DNA from: an uncultured Acidobacteriota bacterium | GTDB taxonomy: Bacteria > Acidobacteriota > UBA6911 > RPQK01 > JAJDTT01 | Direction of reading: 5' to 3' | DNA length: 64,000 bases | Assembly (NCBI GenBank): GCA_951812665.1 | Contig: CATOST010000026.1 | Location: forward strand, 1 to 64,000 | Shown here: piece after piece, positions 17,646 through 26,663 of the stretch | Position numbering within the stretch: the stretch's first letter is position 1 | Layout of the letters: the number at the start of each line of letters is the position of its first letter | The notes under the pieces: generated by a model | Seen by the model: only the letters and a program-made list of their open reading frames with translations | Database searches by the model: none | Told to the model about the DNA's origin: nothing | Program-made: the position numbers and the translations under genes

Positions 17646-17710
17646 ATATGGATTCTATCCGGTGAGATTGCCCAAAAACCAAGGTCCGCGGGCGCGCCGA
17701 GCCCGGAAAA

Positions 17711-17740
17711 CTAGGCATAAGTCAGAAATTATGGTATTAT
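17711..17740 (+). promoter_or_regulatory. Probable promoter with extended -10 for the SnoaL-like gene
   Basis: TATTAT at 17735-17740 is preceded by TGG, an extended -10 pattern, in an AT-rich island. There is no clear -35. The ATG at 17753 is only 12 bases beyond the -10 and has no Shine-Dalgarno, so the mRNA may be nearly leaderless. Confidence 0.45.
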
Positions 17741-17752
17741 TGCAAGTACTTT

Positions 17753-18145
17753 ATGCGTAATAATCCAAGAGAACTTCTATTGAATATGCATCGGCAGCAT
17801 GTCAGTGGCTGGCAGCAGAAGGACATGCTGACGTTGAGGGGCGTTTATGCCGAACAGGCGGTGGTATTCGAGAAGGTGCCGCCTCCCCGCTTCTCCGATT
17901 TCAAGACCTTCGAAAATACGCTCCATCAGTACTTCAGTCGGGTCCACGAAATCACGTTGCTTACCGACAATATCCAGATCGAGTTCAGCGGTGACGTCGG
18001 ATGGATCACTTCCCAGTACTTGATGGCCTATCAGGCCAAGGGACGGCTCCAGCGGGAGACGGGCCGTTGGACCGAGATCTATCAGCGGGAGAACGGAGAA
18101 TGGAAACTCACTCACTTCCATTCCTCTCCTGACCCCTTCAATTAG
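17753..18145 (+). CDS. NTF2/SnoaL-like (DUF4440-type) small protein
   Basis: The 130-residue protein (MRNNPRELLLNMHRQHVSGWQQKDMLTLRGVYAEQAVVFEK) has the cone-shaped alpha+beta fold pattern of the NTF2-like superfamily. A first helical part is followed by strands VGWITSQYLMAYQAKG, GRWTEIYQRENGEWKLTHFHSSP; the final WKLTHFHSS is typical of DUF4440/ketosteroid-isomerase relatives. These are small enzymes, binding proteins or association domains, and no specific role can be read from the sequence. It has no signal peptide. No ribosome-binding site is seen before ATG 17753. Confidence 0.72.
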   Translation: MRNNPRELLLNMHRQHVSGWQQKDMLTLRGVYAEQAVVFEKVPPPRFSDFKTFENTLHQYFSRVHEITLLTDNIQIEFSGDVGWITSQYLMAYQAKGRLQRETGRWTEIYQRENGEWKLTHFHSSPDPFN

Positions 18146-18192
18146 GAGTCAGTGGCGAACCCGGTCTCCGCCTGGTTCCGGTATCTTCCCTC

Positions 18193-20499
18193 TCAGTTCC
18201 CACTCTTCTTGAATCGCGCAGTTTCCTCGTAGAGGTCTGCCAGACGTTCAGCCATTGGTTCCCAATCGTAGTGTTCGGTCACGGTGCGGCGGCCTGATTC
18301 CGCCAAATGAGCCGTGAACGCCGGGTTCCTCATCAGAGCCGGGATCCAAAGGGCGAACTCCTTGGGGTTGTCGGCAACGAGGGCGTTCCGCCCGTGGACG
18401 GCGCGAATTCCCTGGAAGGCGAGGGGAGTCCCCACGACCGGCTTGCCGCAGGCCCAGGCTTCGAGGACCTTGCCTCGTATCCCGACCCCGGTACGAACGG
18501 GAACCACCACGACCTGGGCGCGGGCATAATATTCCCTCAGGTCGGGCACGAATCCGGTGACGGTGATGGCCGGGTGGTCGTCCATGGCCAGGATCTCCGG
18601 TGTGGGAGAGGACCCTGCGATATAGAGGTGTGTCTCCCGAATTTCCTCCAGCAGCAGTGGCAGAACCTGGTTGACGAAAAACAGCATGGCGTCCACGTTC
18701 GGTTCATGTCGAAAGGCGCCGACGTAGAGAACGCTGTTGGGCTCGACTTTGCCATTCCCGGGAATGAAGTAGGAGGTATCGACGCCCGTGGGCAAGATCT
18801 TCAGTCTCGCTCCCGGCAAGAATCCTTCCAGGTAGGTGCGGTCGACGGAAGTGACGCAAACCACTTGGTCCATGCGGCGGCACAGCCCCACCTCCCGGAA
18901 AAGGGTCTGCAGCGTATCGTAGTGTCTCTTGACTCTGGAAAAGAAATTGGCGGCCAGGCGAACGCGGCTGTAGTGGGCGGCATAGTTGACTTCCATCTCC
19001 GTGAGGATCCTGGGCACCCGGACCGGAACCAGATCGTCGTACTGGGCCATCTGGGGCCATTCGTAGTGAACCAGGTCGAATTCCTCCTCTTCCAGAACCA
19101 TTTCGAATCGGCGGCGGAAATCGGGGCAGTTGAATTCCTCGAAGGGTTCATAGGGATAGGGGGAGACCGGATCGAAATCTCTCCGGGGAACCAACTCCAA
19201 CCTCGTGCAATAGGGGCGCAACTGATCGACGCCCTCGGACTCGTCATCACTCTCCACGAACGAGATCAGATGAATCTGGTGCCGTGCCGAGACGCGGCTG
19301 AGGAACTGGAAGACGCGGCCGGCTCCTCCGTGGCGTCCCAGAACCGGGAGATAGGCGCTGACCACCAGTACCTTGAGAAAGTCCGGAGGCGAGTCGGACC
19401 GGGCGGAGCGTTCGACCCTCCGATGCAGGTAGGTCAAGGGTCTTCGGCAAGCGTCCATGAGGGCGCGGTCCGATTGCCGCCGGCGCGGTTCGCGCCAACG
19501 GAGCCTCAGGATTTCCGGAAGCCGTCTGAAAGCCCGGAGATACTCTCCCGGGCTCAACTCTTTTCCCAGATGCCAGGGATAGAGCAGGATCTGGGGCAGG
19601 AGGGTCCGGAGCTGGAAGTTCTTCCACAGGTACCACAGTTTCCGCTCGCCCAGGAGTCGCGTCAGAAACGCGGGTGAGTAGAGCCGGGAACTGGTGCTCC
19701 GGTGGCGGTGGAGGACCCGGCTCTCGGCCGCCAGGAGGACGGTCCAGCCCCGCCGCCAGGCCCGATAGCTCAGGTCCGTGTCTTCCAGATAGGCGGGAGA
19801 GAAGATTCGGGAGAATCCGCCCAGTTCCAGAAACCGGGAGCGGCGGAACGCCGAGGAGCCCCCGCCCGCCCAGAAGACCGGAAGGGTTTTCCGGGTCCGG
19901 TGGGATTTTCTCAGCGGCTCATGGGACAGATGGAGGAATCCCCGGTGCATCCGGGCCTGGGTGTTTCCCGTTTCTTCCCGTCGTTTTTCCGGCGGGAAGT
20001 GGATCTGGCTGGAAACGGCGAATACCTGCTCGTCGGAAAAAGGATCCAGCAGAGGCTGAAGGAAATCCTCTTCGACCACCATGTCGTTGTTCAGGAGAAC
20101 CACGATTTCGTGCCGCGCCAGGGACACCCCGTGGTTGTTGCCTTCACCGAACCCCAAATTGGAGTCCAGCTCCAGGATGCGGATTCGGGGCAGATGATTC
20201 CTGACCCAGGAGACGCTGCCATCCGAACTTCCGTTGTCCACCAGGATCACCTCATGAGGTTTCTCCGTGTAGGCCACGGCTCGTTCCAGCGCGGGAAGAC
20301 TCTCCTGCAGCAATGCCTTTCCGTTGTGGTTGAGCACGACGATGGAGCAGTCTCCGGAGTCCGGTGGCGAGTCCGTCTGTCCCGGGCGCCGGACCGATCT
20401 CAGCCCCAGATGCCGCGCCAGCTCCGTGAGGATCAGCAGCAGTCCCAATCCCAACTGCACGGGCAACAGGCCCAGCCACAAGAGGAAGTTGACGATCAT
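18193..20499 (-). CDS. Bifunctional glycosyltransferase: GT2 domain fused to GT4 domain
   Basis: This 768-residue protein starts with a hydrophobic segment (NFLLWLGLLPVQLGLGLLLIL). A family-2 domain follows (about residues 50-300) with SIVVLNHNG, ILVDNGSSDGS, GFGEGNNHGV, LLNNDM and AYLEDTDLSYRAWRRGW, covering the nucleotide-sugar and acceptor sites. From about residue 375 there is a family-4 GT-B domain (VLVVSAYLPVLGRHGGAGRVFQFL ... ILPTGVDTSYF ... RTGVGIRGKVLEAWACGKPVVGTPLAFQGI). It probably adds two sugars in sequence to a surface glycan at the inner membrane. Its ATG overlaps the stop of the upstream methyltransferase by four bases, indicating an operon for glycan assembly and decoration. 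Confidence 0.88.
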   Translation of the reverse strand: MIVNFLLWLGLLPVQLGLGLLLILTELARHLGLRSVRRPGQTDSPPDSGDCSIVVLNHNGKALLQESLPALERAVAYTEKPHEVILVDNGSSDGSVSWVRNHLPRIRILELDSNLGFGEGNNHGVSLARHEIVVLLNNDMVVEEDFLQPLLDPFSDEQVFAVSSQIHFPPEKRREETGNTQARMHRGFLHLSHEPLRKSHRTRKTLPVFWAGGGSSAFRRSRFLELGGFSRIFSPAYLEDTDLSYRAWRRGWTVLLAAESRVLHRHRSTSSRLYSPAFLTRLLGERKLWYLWKNFQLRTLLPQILLYPWHLGKELSPGEYLRAFRRLPEILRLRWREPRRRQSDRALMDACRRPLTYLHRRVERSARSDSPPDFLKVLVVSAYLPVLGRHGGAGRVFQFLSRVSARHQIHLISFVESDDESEGVDQLRPYCTRLELVPRRDFDPVSPYPYEPFEEFNCPDFRRRFEMVLEEEEFDLVHYEWPQMAQYDDLVPVRVPRILTEMEVNYAAHYSRVRLAANFFSRVKRHYDTLQTLFREVGLCRRMDQVVCVTSVDRTYLEGFLPGARLKILPTGVDTSYFIPGNGKVEPNSVLYVGAFRHEPNVDAMLFFVNQVLPLLLEEIRETHLYIAGSSPTPEILAMDDHPAITVTGFVPDLREYYARAQVVVVPVRTGVGIRGKVLEAWACGKPVVGTPLAFQGIRAVHGRNALVADNPKEFALWIPALMRNPAFTAHLAESGRRTVTEHYDWEPMAERLADLYEETARFKKSGN

Positions 20500-21752
20500 G
20501 GCAACAGTTCCAGGGACGAGACGACGGCTCCCAGGTCCCTCCGGTCGTCTGATTGTTCCAGGCGATAGGTCCGGTCACAGCTGAGAAGAACCCTTACCAT
20601 TCTGTCCTCAGGTGGTTTGAAAGGAAGGAAAAAAGTGAGATCGAAGCTGCTTTTCGGGCGCATCGGATGTTCGCCCACACAAATCTCGTCGACCCGGAAC
20701 CGGATGCGATTCCCCTGAGGACTGAAGCCTCGAATCCGGAGGCGCGAGACGGGTCCGCCGAGCTGGAGATAGCAGACGGCTTCCCCCGCGATCCACCGAT
20801 AACCCGGGGGGCCCGGCTCGTGGGCGTACCAGCCCCGGTCCAACTGATGGGAAAAGGATTTCCGCGCGAAGTCGATCCTCGATTCGAAGTCCTGCCACAC
20901 GACCTGGGAAGAGTCCCCGTCCAACTGAACCAGCCGGGTCTTGAGCTTCAGACGCAGTCCGGAACGGGCCCCGGGACGGCAGAGGATGCCCCAGAACTCG
21001 GCATGGGGGTACCATCCCAAGCCCAGATAGGCGGGGATGGATTTCAGCGGTGAGAGCTGGGACAGCTGGTCGCGATCCAGGCAGCAGGGCAGCTCGTGCA
21101 ACAGGGCGAGACCGCTGGCGTCGATGCACTTCCGGAGACGGCGAGGAGTGAGCAGGGGAATGTCGGCGGTCGATCCGTGCTCCTTCAGGAAAGCAGGATG
21201 GCGGCGCCGATGGATCCAGTCGGCCAGCCGCACCGGAAGATAATGCGCGAAGTAGCTGCGGGAATGGGCGTCGTAGGGATACCAGAAGTTGGGAGTCGTG
21301 AAGAGAATGGTCCCCATGGGTCTGAGGACGCGCCGCAACTCGGTCAGGAAACGAACCTGGTCCGGGAGTCCTCCTGGGAGGTGCTCCAGGACGTCGAAAG
21401 CAAAGATGCAATCGAATGAACGCTCCACGAAGGGGAGCGACAGACCGCTGGCTTGAAGGTACGATCTCCGGGCCGCCGGGGCCGAGAAGCGAAGGACGTG
21501 GTGATTCACATCCACGCCGACGTAATGGCTGCAGCGTTCCCGGAGGACTTCCCCCATGCTGCCCACACCGCAGCCGGCATCCAGAACCCGACGCTTGCCG
21601 AGGTCCAGAAGAAACACCTCCTCGAAGGCTGTGAGCAGCTCGGTGTTGCGCTCCCGCCCCTGATTCCAGTATTCGACCCAATGGGCGACTGCGGACGGAT
21701 CTTCGGTTCCAAAGATCCTCTGGGCCGTCTCTTCCAGAGTAGGTTCGGTCAT
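20496..21752 (-). CDS. Class I SAM-dependent methyltransferase with C-terminal accessory domain
   Basis: The 418-residue protein has SAM-binding motifs VLDAGCGVGSMGEVLRERC (about residues 56-74), YVGVDVN, and FDCIFAFDVLEHLPGGLPDQVRFLTELRRVLRPMG. A methyltransferase core of about 260 residues is followed by some 150 residues predicted as beta strands (RIRGFSPQGNRIRFRVDEICVGEHPM), probably a carbohydrate-recognising or oligomerisation module. It is coupled by a four-base overlap to the GT2-GT4 glycosyltransferase, so the likely substrate is a glycan or its lipid carrier. That assignment is an inference. Confidence 0.82.
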   Translation of the reverse strand: MTEPTLEETAQRIFGTEDPSAVAHWVEYWNQGRERNTELLTAFEEVFLLDLGKRRVLDAGCGVGSMGEVLRERCSHYVGVDVNHHVLRFSAPAARRSYLQASGLSLPFVERSFDCIFAFDVLEHLPGGLPDQVRFLTELRRVLRPMGTILFTTPNFWYPYDAHSRSYFAHYLPVRLADWIHRRRHPAFLKEHGSTADIPLLTPRRLRKCIDASGLALLHELPCCLDRDQLSQLSPLKSIPAYLGLGWYPHAEFWGILCRPGARSGLRLKLKTRLVQLDGDSSQVVWQDFESRIDFARKSFSHQLDRGWYAHEPGPPGYRWIAGEAVCYLQLGGPVSRLRIRGFSPQGNRIRFRVDEICVGEHPMRPKSSFDLTFFLPFKPPEDRMVRVLLSCDRTYRLEQSDDRRDLGAVVSSLELLP

Positions 21753-21844
21753 GGGAATTTGAAACCGGCTCCGGCGGAATGCATCAGTAATAGAATCTAC
21801 AGGTATGGAATTGGGCGAAGCAGAACGGAATCAGGACTAGCGAC

Positions 21845-22537
21845 ATGGTCAGCATAGGAAATGGAAACGTCCGAGACAAGATACCGGCGGCAGGTCCGAT
21901 GCGGGAGTCGGTTCGCGCAAAGCGGGCTCGAACCCTGGCTCTGTCGGTCTGCTGGATCGCCGTCATACTCCTGCTTTGGTTTTCCCGGCTGGGGGCTGTA
22001 AGCGTCGATCGCATCAATCTTTTCGAAATGGTCCATGCTGCAGACCGCATCTTCTGGGGAAGATGCCTGCAGGCGGAATCGGGTCGGGAACCGTCCACCG
22101 GTCTACCCGTCACGGCCTACACCTTCGAGGTCCTTCGTGGAATCAAGGGCACGCAGGTTGGGGATTCCATCCGGTTTCGGCAATTGAGCGGCGGCACGGC
22201 CGGCGCCATCCGGGGCCTGCCCGAGTTTTCCCGCGGCCAGGAAATCCTCCTGTTCCTCTATCCCGACAGCCGGTTGGGCCTCACCAGTCCCGTGGGTCTG
22301 GACCAGGGGATGTTCCGGGTCGGAAAGGGTGGCCGGAAGGGCCGGACGGTATTGAACCGGATGGGAAACACCAATCTCCTGCATCGCGCGAGTTCCCTGC
22401 AGATTCAGGGTTCGACTCTCAACTCCCAAGAACAGGCGGCCCTGCGGCCTGGAGCGTCGATCTCACTGGATCGGTTCGAGTCGGTGGTTCGGAGAATCGA
22501 CCGCTATTGGGCACAGCAGGAGCCCACCTCAAGATGA
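21845..22537 (+). CDS. Exported protein of unknown function coupled to the metzincin
   Basis: The 230-residue protein has a basic N-terminus and one hydrophobic segment (TLALSVCWIAVILLLWFSRLGAV, about residues 30-52), either a long signal peptide or an anchor. The mature part (residues about 53-230) contains ADRIFWGRCLQAESGREPSTGLPVTAYTFEVLRGIKG and QEILLFLYPDSRLGLTSPVGLDQGMFRV. This is the pattern of small beta-rich proteins often found beside secreted proteases. Its stop codon overlaps the metzincin start (ATGA at 22534-22537), so the two are co-translated. Chaperone or inhibitor roles are possible but unproved. Confidence 0.7.
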   Translation: MVSIGNGNVRDKIPAAGPMRESVRAKRARTLALSVCWIAVILLLWFSRLGAVSVDRINLFEMVHAADRIFWGRCLQAESGREPSTGLPVTAYTFEVLRGIKGTQVGDSIRFRQLSGGTAGAIRGLPEFSRGQEILLFLYPDSRLGLTSPVGLDQGMFRVGKGGRKGRTVLNRMGNTNLLHRASSLQIQGSTLNSQEQAALRPGASISLDRFESVVRRIDRYWAQQEPTSR

Positions 22538-25500
22538 AAACCCGCGACCTTGGCCTGCGTCCGGGTCGGATTTCCAACGCCGCCCTGGTCATAGGCCTGA
22601 TCCTCGCACTGGGATCATCCCTCTTCGGCGGCGGCCCTCGAGACGTTCTCCGGGGAGGCCGTGTTTTCAAGTGGAACGCCGACAGGCCGGTGCTGTACCT
22701 GGTCGATCAGGAGTTCTCCGAGACTCGATATGCCCATTTGGGGAGGCGGGTCCACGAGGCGTTTCAGGTGTGGGAGGACGTTGATACCTCATTGCTCCAG
22801 GTCCAAAATCCTGAGCCCAGGTATCTGGACGAGAACGTCGATGGTTCCAACTTCTCCGAATATATCGGAACTCAGCGACGGGAGAATCTCATTATCTTCG
22901 ATCAGGACGGCGAGATCTCCGACAGCGTTTTTGGAGAGGGGGCCGGCAACAACGTTCTGGGGTTCGCCGCCCTCCGGTTTGTCGACGAAGAAGCCTTGGA
23001 ATACTCGTTCGGGTACACCGTGATCGGCAGCAGGCCGGCCGCCAATCCGAACGAATTCTACCGTGTGACTCTGCACGAGATCGGCCACCTCCTGGGATTG
23101 GATCATACTCAGGCGGGCCGGGAATGGTTCGAAAGCGATGATTTTGGAGATGTCGTTTTTGTTCCGGTCATGTACCCCGTGAGCACGTTGTTTGGATCCG
23201 ATGTGCCGCTGCTGGACGACACGATCTGGTTCTCCTGGCTGTATCCGGAGGCATCATTTCCTGCGGAGACCGGAACCATAAGGGGCCGGGTGCTGAGGCG
23301 GACCGGAGCTCCCATTCTCGGCGCCAACGTGGTGGTTGCGGCGGTCGAACGCGACGCGGACGGCAACCTGATGGAAATCCCGGGTGAGCAGGTGGGGGTG
23401 GTCTCCGATTTCCTGATCACCGACGACGGTTCCTACCAGGTGCCGGGTTTGCCGCCGGGAAGCTACGTCGTCTTCATCGAACCGCTGAAGCCGGACTTCA
23501 CGGAGGGCAGCTCGGTCGGACCCTATGAAATCCGTTTCACCGGATTCCCCAAGGATTACTACAACGGCGCCGGAGAAACCGGATCAGCGGAGGACGATCC
23601 CACGGAGAAGGTTGTCATTGAGGTCAGTGCGGGCGAGGTAGTCTCCGGAATCGATCTGCGGACCAACGAAGAGGTCAATCAGCTCTCGCTCCTCGAGGAC
23701 GACGGCGAGATGATCTACGAGTTTCCGGAAGGATTCTCCTTCCCGTTTTTCGGCGCCACCTACACCGAGGTCGTCGTCAACAGCGACGGGAACCTGACGT
23801 TCGGGATCGGGGACGGCCAGCCCGGAGTCCCCCGAAGCCGAAGGCGCTTCCTCTCCGGGCCTCCCCGGATCGCCCTATTCTTCAGCGATCTCGACCCCGA
23901 GGCCGGCGGGGAGGTCCGGGCCGAAGCCGGCGAAGGATCCTTGACCTTCATCTGGGACGGGGTACCAGAGTTCACCTTGGCGGGCACCCGGCCCGCAAAC
24001 GATTTTTCGGTGACCCTGTACTCGAACGGCGACATCCTGATGGATTACGGGACGGTGGACGTCACGCCGGACCCGGAAGACATTCAGGCCATCGTGGGCA
24101 TCACTCCCGGTTCCGGTGCCTCGGCACGGGCTGTCGACTTCAGCGAGGACCCCGTAGCGTATGAGTTCGGGCCTTCAGGCCTTTTCCAGGTTTTCTCGGA
24201 ATTCGATTTTGATCTGTCGGGGCGGCAGGTTCTCTTCACCGCACCCGGCCGGGAACTGCTCTTTCCTTTCTATCGAGGAGACACGAACGATTTCAGCGGA
24301 TTCGCCGTCACCAACGATTCCAAGACCGACGCCACTATGGCGCTGGAGGTGTTCTCGGACCAGGGTGATCTACTCTTTCCCCTGAGTCCCGGCGTCCGCC
24401 GGGTCGGGGCCGGACAACAATTGGCCGAGTTGGGCCGCGAGTTTTTCGAGGCCCGGCTGAACACACGTCGTGAAGGCTGGATGCGGATACGGTCATCGAC
24501 GCCCGAGCTGGCCGGGTTCTTCCTCTACGGCAACGGCCTCACAGGTCCATCCACCAAGATGGATGGAGCGGTGGCGTTTACTTCCGGGTCGCGTCTGCTC
24601 TATTTCACCCGGATCTTCGAAGGCCGGGGGACGTTTCCATCCGAAAACAGCGATCAGACCGCGCGGACGACGTTGGCCCTGGCGAATCCCTCGGAGCGAC
24701 CAAGCACCGTGCGCCTGACCCTGTATGGATCGGACGGAGCGTCGCTGGGAGGACCGGAGAGCTTCAACGTCGCCGGTCACAGCCGGTTGGCAGGGTCGAT
24801 TAGGGACCTGTTCGGTCCCCTGGGGGGCGTTACCCACGGTCACGTCCAAGTTGAGGTCACACAGGGTTCCGGCGTGGTCGGGTTCCAGTTGATCGAGCTG
24901 GGAGATACGGTCCTGGGACTCAACGCCACCGAAACCGGCGAGGCTCGACAACTCTACTCGGCCCAGTTGGCCAGCGGGGAAGGGACCGGAGACGCCGGAG
25001 GGTACTTCACCGGCATCAAGCTGATCAATTCGGGGGAGGGGGAGACGGAGGTCCAACTGTCTGCCTATCTCTCGGACGGGAACAGGCTGGGCGGGTCTTA
25101 TCAGCTTCGGCTTGGACCCCAGGAGAGCTTCCAGGGGAACGCTGCCGAGATCTTTGGCCTCGAAGCTCCGGCGGAATCCATTCTCGTCGGTTCCGTCGGT
25201 ATCGACAGCGCGCAATCCGGATTGATCGGCGACGTCATTTTTGGAGACCCCGTCGGCGGGGAATACGCGGCCGCCCTAACTCTGGATACCGAGCCCCTCA
25301 GACGGGCCGTATTCAGCCAGGTGGCCAATGGCGAACGCCAGCCGGGCGACACGGTGCCACCGATCTTCACGGGAATCGCGGTCTTCAATCCGGGCGACGT
25401 CTCCACCGAAGTGAGCATCAAGGTGTTCGACTCCGCGGGAAAACTCCAGGGTGAAGCAGCCAGGCGAAATTTGGAGCCGAAAGCCAGGTTCTCCGACCTG

Positions 25501-25644
25501 ATCCAGAATTTGGTGCCCCAATCCCGGGGCCTCTTGGGAGGATTCGTGGTCCTGGAGTCGACTCCCGGCCGAGTGGTCGCCCAGGAGCTCTTCGGAAACG
25601 GCCGGACGTTTCTTTCGTCGGTTCCGCCCTCTTCCGGACACTGA
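22534..25644 (+). CDS. Large secreted metzincin (matrixin-like) metalloprotease with repeat-rich C-terminus
   Basis: The 1036-residue protein starts at ATG 22534 and has a signal-like segment (ISNAALVIGLILALGSSLFGGG). The zinc site HEIGHLLGLDH occupies residues 181-191, the full HExxHxxGxxH motif, with a Met-turn candidate in FVPVMYPV. After the catalytic domain come a carboxypeptidase-regulatory-like beta domain (GTIRGRVLRRTGAPILGANVVVAAV, about residues 248-380), a beta-sandwich (SFPFFGATYTEVVVNSDGNLTFG) and three or more related beta modules of about 120 residues (FSGFAVTNDS..., TTLALANPSERPSTVRLTL, FTGIAVFNPGDVSTEVSIKVF). It probably degrades extracellular protein. Confidence 0.88.
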   Translation: MKTRDLGLRPGRISNAALVIGLILALGSSLFGGGPRDVLRGGRVFKWNADRPVLYLVDQEFSETRYAHLGRRVHEAFQVWEDVDTSLLQVQNPEPRYLDENVDGSNFSEYIGTQRRENLIIFDQDGEISDSVFGEGAGNNVLGFAALRFVDEEALEYSFGYTVIGSRPAANPNEFYRVTLHEIGHLLGLDHTQAGREWFESDDFGDVVFVPVMYPVSTLFGSDVPLLDDTIWFSWLYPEASFPAETGTIRGRVLRRTGAPILGANVVVAAVERDADGNLMEIPGEQVGVVSDFLITDDGSYQVPGLPPGSYVVFIEPLKPDFTEGSSVGPYEIRFTGFPKDYYNGAGETGSAEDDPTEKVVIEVSAGEVVSGIDLRTNEEVNQLSLLEDDGEMIYEFPEGFSFPFFGATYTEVVVNSDGNLTFGIGDGQPGVPRSRRRFLSGPPRIALFFSDLDPEAGGEVRAEAGEGSLTFIWDGVPEFTLAGTRPANDFSVTLYSNGDILMDYGTVDVTPDPEDIQAIVGITPGSGASARAVDFSEDPVAYEFGPSGLFQVFSEFDFDLSGRQVLFTAPGRELLFPFYRGDTNDFSGFAVTNDSKTDATMALEVFSDQGDLLFPLSPGVRRVGAGQQLAELGREFFEARLNTRREGWMRIRSSTPELAGFFLYGNGLTGPSTKMDGAVAFTSGSRLLYFTRIFEGRGTFPSENSDQTARTTLALANPSERPSTVRLTLYGSDGASLGGPESFNVAGHSRLAGSIRDLFGPLGGVTHGHVQVEVTQGSGVVGFQLIELGDTVLGLNATETGEARQLYSAQLASGEGTGDAGGYFTGIKLINSGEGETEVQLSAYLSDGNRLGGSYQLRLGPQESFQGNAAEIFGLEAPAESILVGSVGIDSAQSGLIGDVIFGDPVGGEYAAALTLDTEPLRRAVFSQVANGERQPGDTVPPIFTGIAVFNPGDVSTEVSIKVFDSAGKLQGEAARRNLEPKARFSDLIQNLVPQSRGLLGGFVVLESTPGRVVAQELFGNGRTFLSSVPPSSGH

Positions 25645-25690
25645 GATCCCAAGACCCGTCAGAGCATTCTGGTAAAAACGAGCGGCCAGC

Positions 25691-26035
25691 ATGGTCAAGG
25701 CAGGCCGCCCCGCACCACAGCTTCACTTTGCTCACGAGAGTGAGGTCAACTTCGCCCGTTTTCTGGACTTCTACCGGATCGAGTGGCGCTACGAACCGGT
25801 CAGTTTCCCTTTGGACCGCGATGCCGAGGGCAGGGTCCTCCGGAGCTTTACGCCGGATTTTTACCTCCCGCAGTTCGAGCTCTATGTGGAACTGACCACC
25901 ATGAAACAGAGTCTGGTCACACCGAAGAACCGAAAAATACGCCAGATGCGCGCGCTGTATCCCGACGTGAAGTTGAAGATTCTCTACGGCCGGGACTATC
26001 GGAAGCTTCTCTTCAAGTTCGGAGTCCTGGCATGA
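25691..26035 (+). CDS. Small PD-(D/E)xK nuclease-like protein coupled to hpt
   Basis: The 114-residue protein has Glu18 in HESEVNFARFLDF, then FTPDFYLPQFELYVELTTMK, giving Asp56, Glu67 and Lys72 in a PD-x10-ExT arrangement followed by helix TPKNRKIRQMRALYP. This resembles the core of VSR/TnsA-type restriction-fold nucleases, with Thr in place of the usual catalytic Lys. Its stop overlaps the hpt start by four bases (ATGA at 26032-26035). That arrangement suggests a housekeeping connection rather than a defence island. No other mobile or defence gene is adjacent. Nuclease activity is an inference from the motif only. Confidence 0.65.
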   Translation: MVKAGRPAPQLHFAHESEVNFARFLDFYRIEWRYEPVSFPLDRDAEGRVLRSFTPDFYLPQFELYVELTTMKQSLVTPKNRKIRQMRALYPDVKLKILYGRDYRKLLFKFGVLA

Positions 26036-26661
26036 GCAAGGCTCTCGTGCCCACGGTAAAGGAGTCGTTCCTGTCCGTCGTGAGGGAGGTCGTCTATGAC
26101 CAGGCTACGATTCTCGGACGGGTGGGCGAACTGGGGCGCCGAATCGATTCGGACTACCGGGGAAGGGACCTGCTGGTCGTCGGAATACTGAAGGGCGCCT
26201 TCGTCTTTACCTGCGACTTGATCCGGAGCATCCCCTCGCCCGTCGGTCTCGATTTCATTTCCGTGAGCCGTTACCACCCCGGGCGGGATCAGGGCCGGGT
26301 CAGAATTCTCAAGGACCTCCAGGGAGAGATCGCCGGACGGCACTTGCTGCTGGTCGAAGACATCATCGACACGGGGTTGACGGTCCACTCCCTTCTCGGG
26401 CTGCTCTCCCGGCGGAAACCGGCCTCCATCACGGTTTGCACTCTGCTGGACCGCCGCGATCTTCGACTGGTGGAGGTTCCCATCCGCTACGCCGGGTTTC
26501 AGGCCAGTGCGGAATTCCTGATCGGATACGGTCTGGACTACCGGGACCGATACCGCAATCTTCCGTATATCGCCAGCATGGACCTGGACGCCGAGCGGGT
26601 CAGGATTTCGCAGCCGGACGAACCGGTACGGGACTCCCTCCTCGTCTATCAGGCTGGCTGA
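26032..26661 (+). CDS. hpt: Hypoxanthine phosphoribosyltransferase
   Basis: The 209-residue protein has the PRPP-binding motif LLLVEDIIDTGLTVHSLLGLL, the early GRDLLVVGILKGAFVFTCDLIRSI block, and the C-terminal IGYGLDYRDRYRNLPYIASMD, as in purine-salvage HPRT enzymes. It converts hypoxanthine (and usually guanine) plus PRPP to the nucleotide in the cytoplasm. It is about 25 residues longer than typical bacterial HPRT, mainly at the two ends. ATG 26032 overlaps the stop of the upstream nuclease-like gene, so translation is coupled. It converges with hslR, leaving only two bases between the stops. Confidence 0.9.
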   Translation: MSKALVPTVKESFLSVVREVVYDQATILGRVGELGRRIDSDYRGRDLLVVGILKGAFVFTCDLIRSIPSPVGLDFISVSRYHPGRDQGRVRILKDLQGEIAGRHLLLVEDIIDTGLTVHSLLGLLSRRKPASITVCTLLDRRDLRLVEVPIRYAGFQASAEFLIGYGLDYRDRYRNLPYIASMDLDAERVRISQPDEPVRDSLLVYQAG

Positions 26662-26663
26662 AC

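Noticed and set aside
25691..26035. Tn7-like TnsA or a defence nuclease
   Set aside because: No TnsB/C, restriction or other defence gene is adjacent, and the gene is coupled to hpt.
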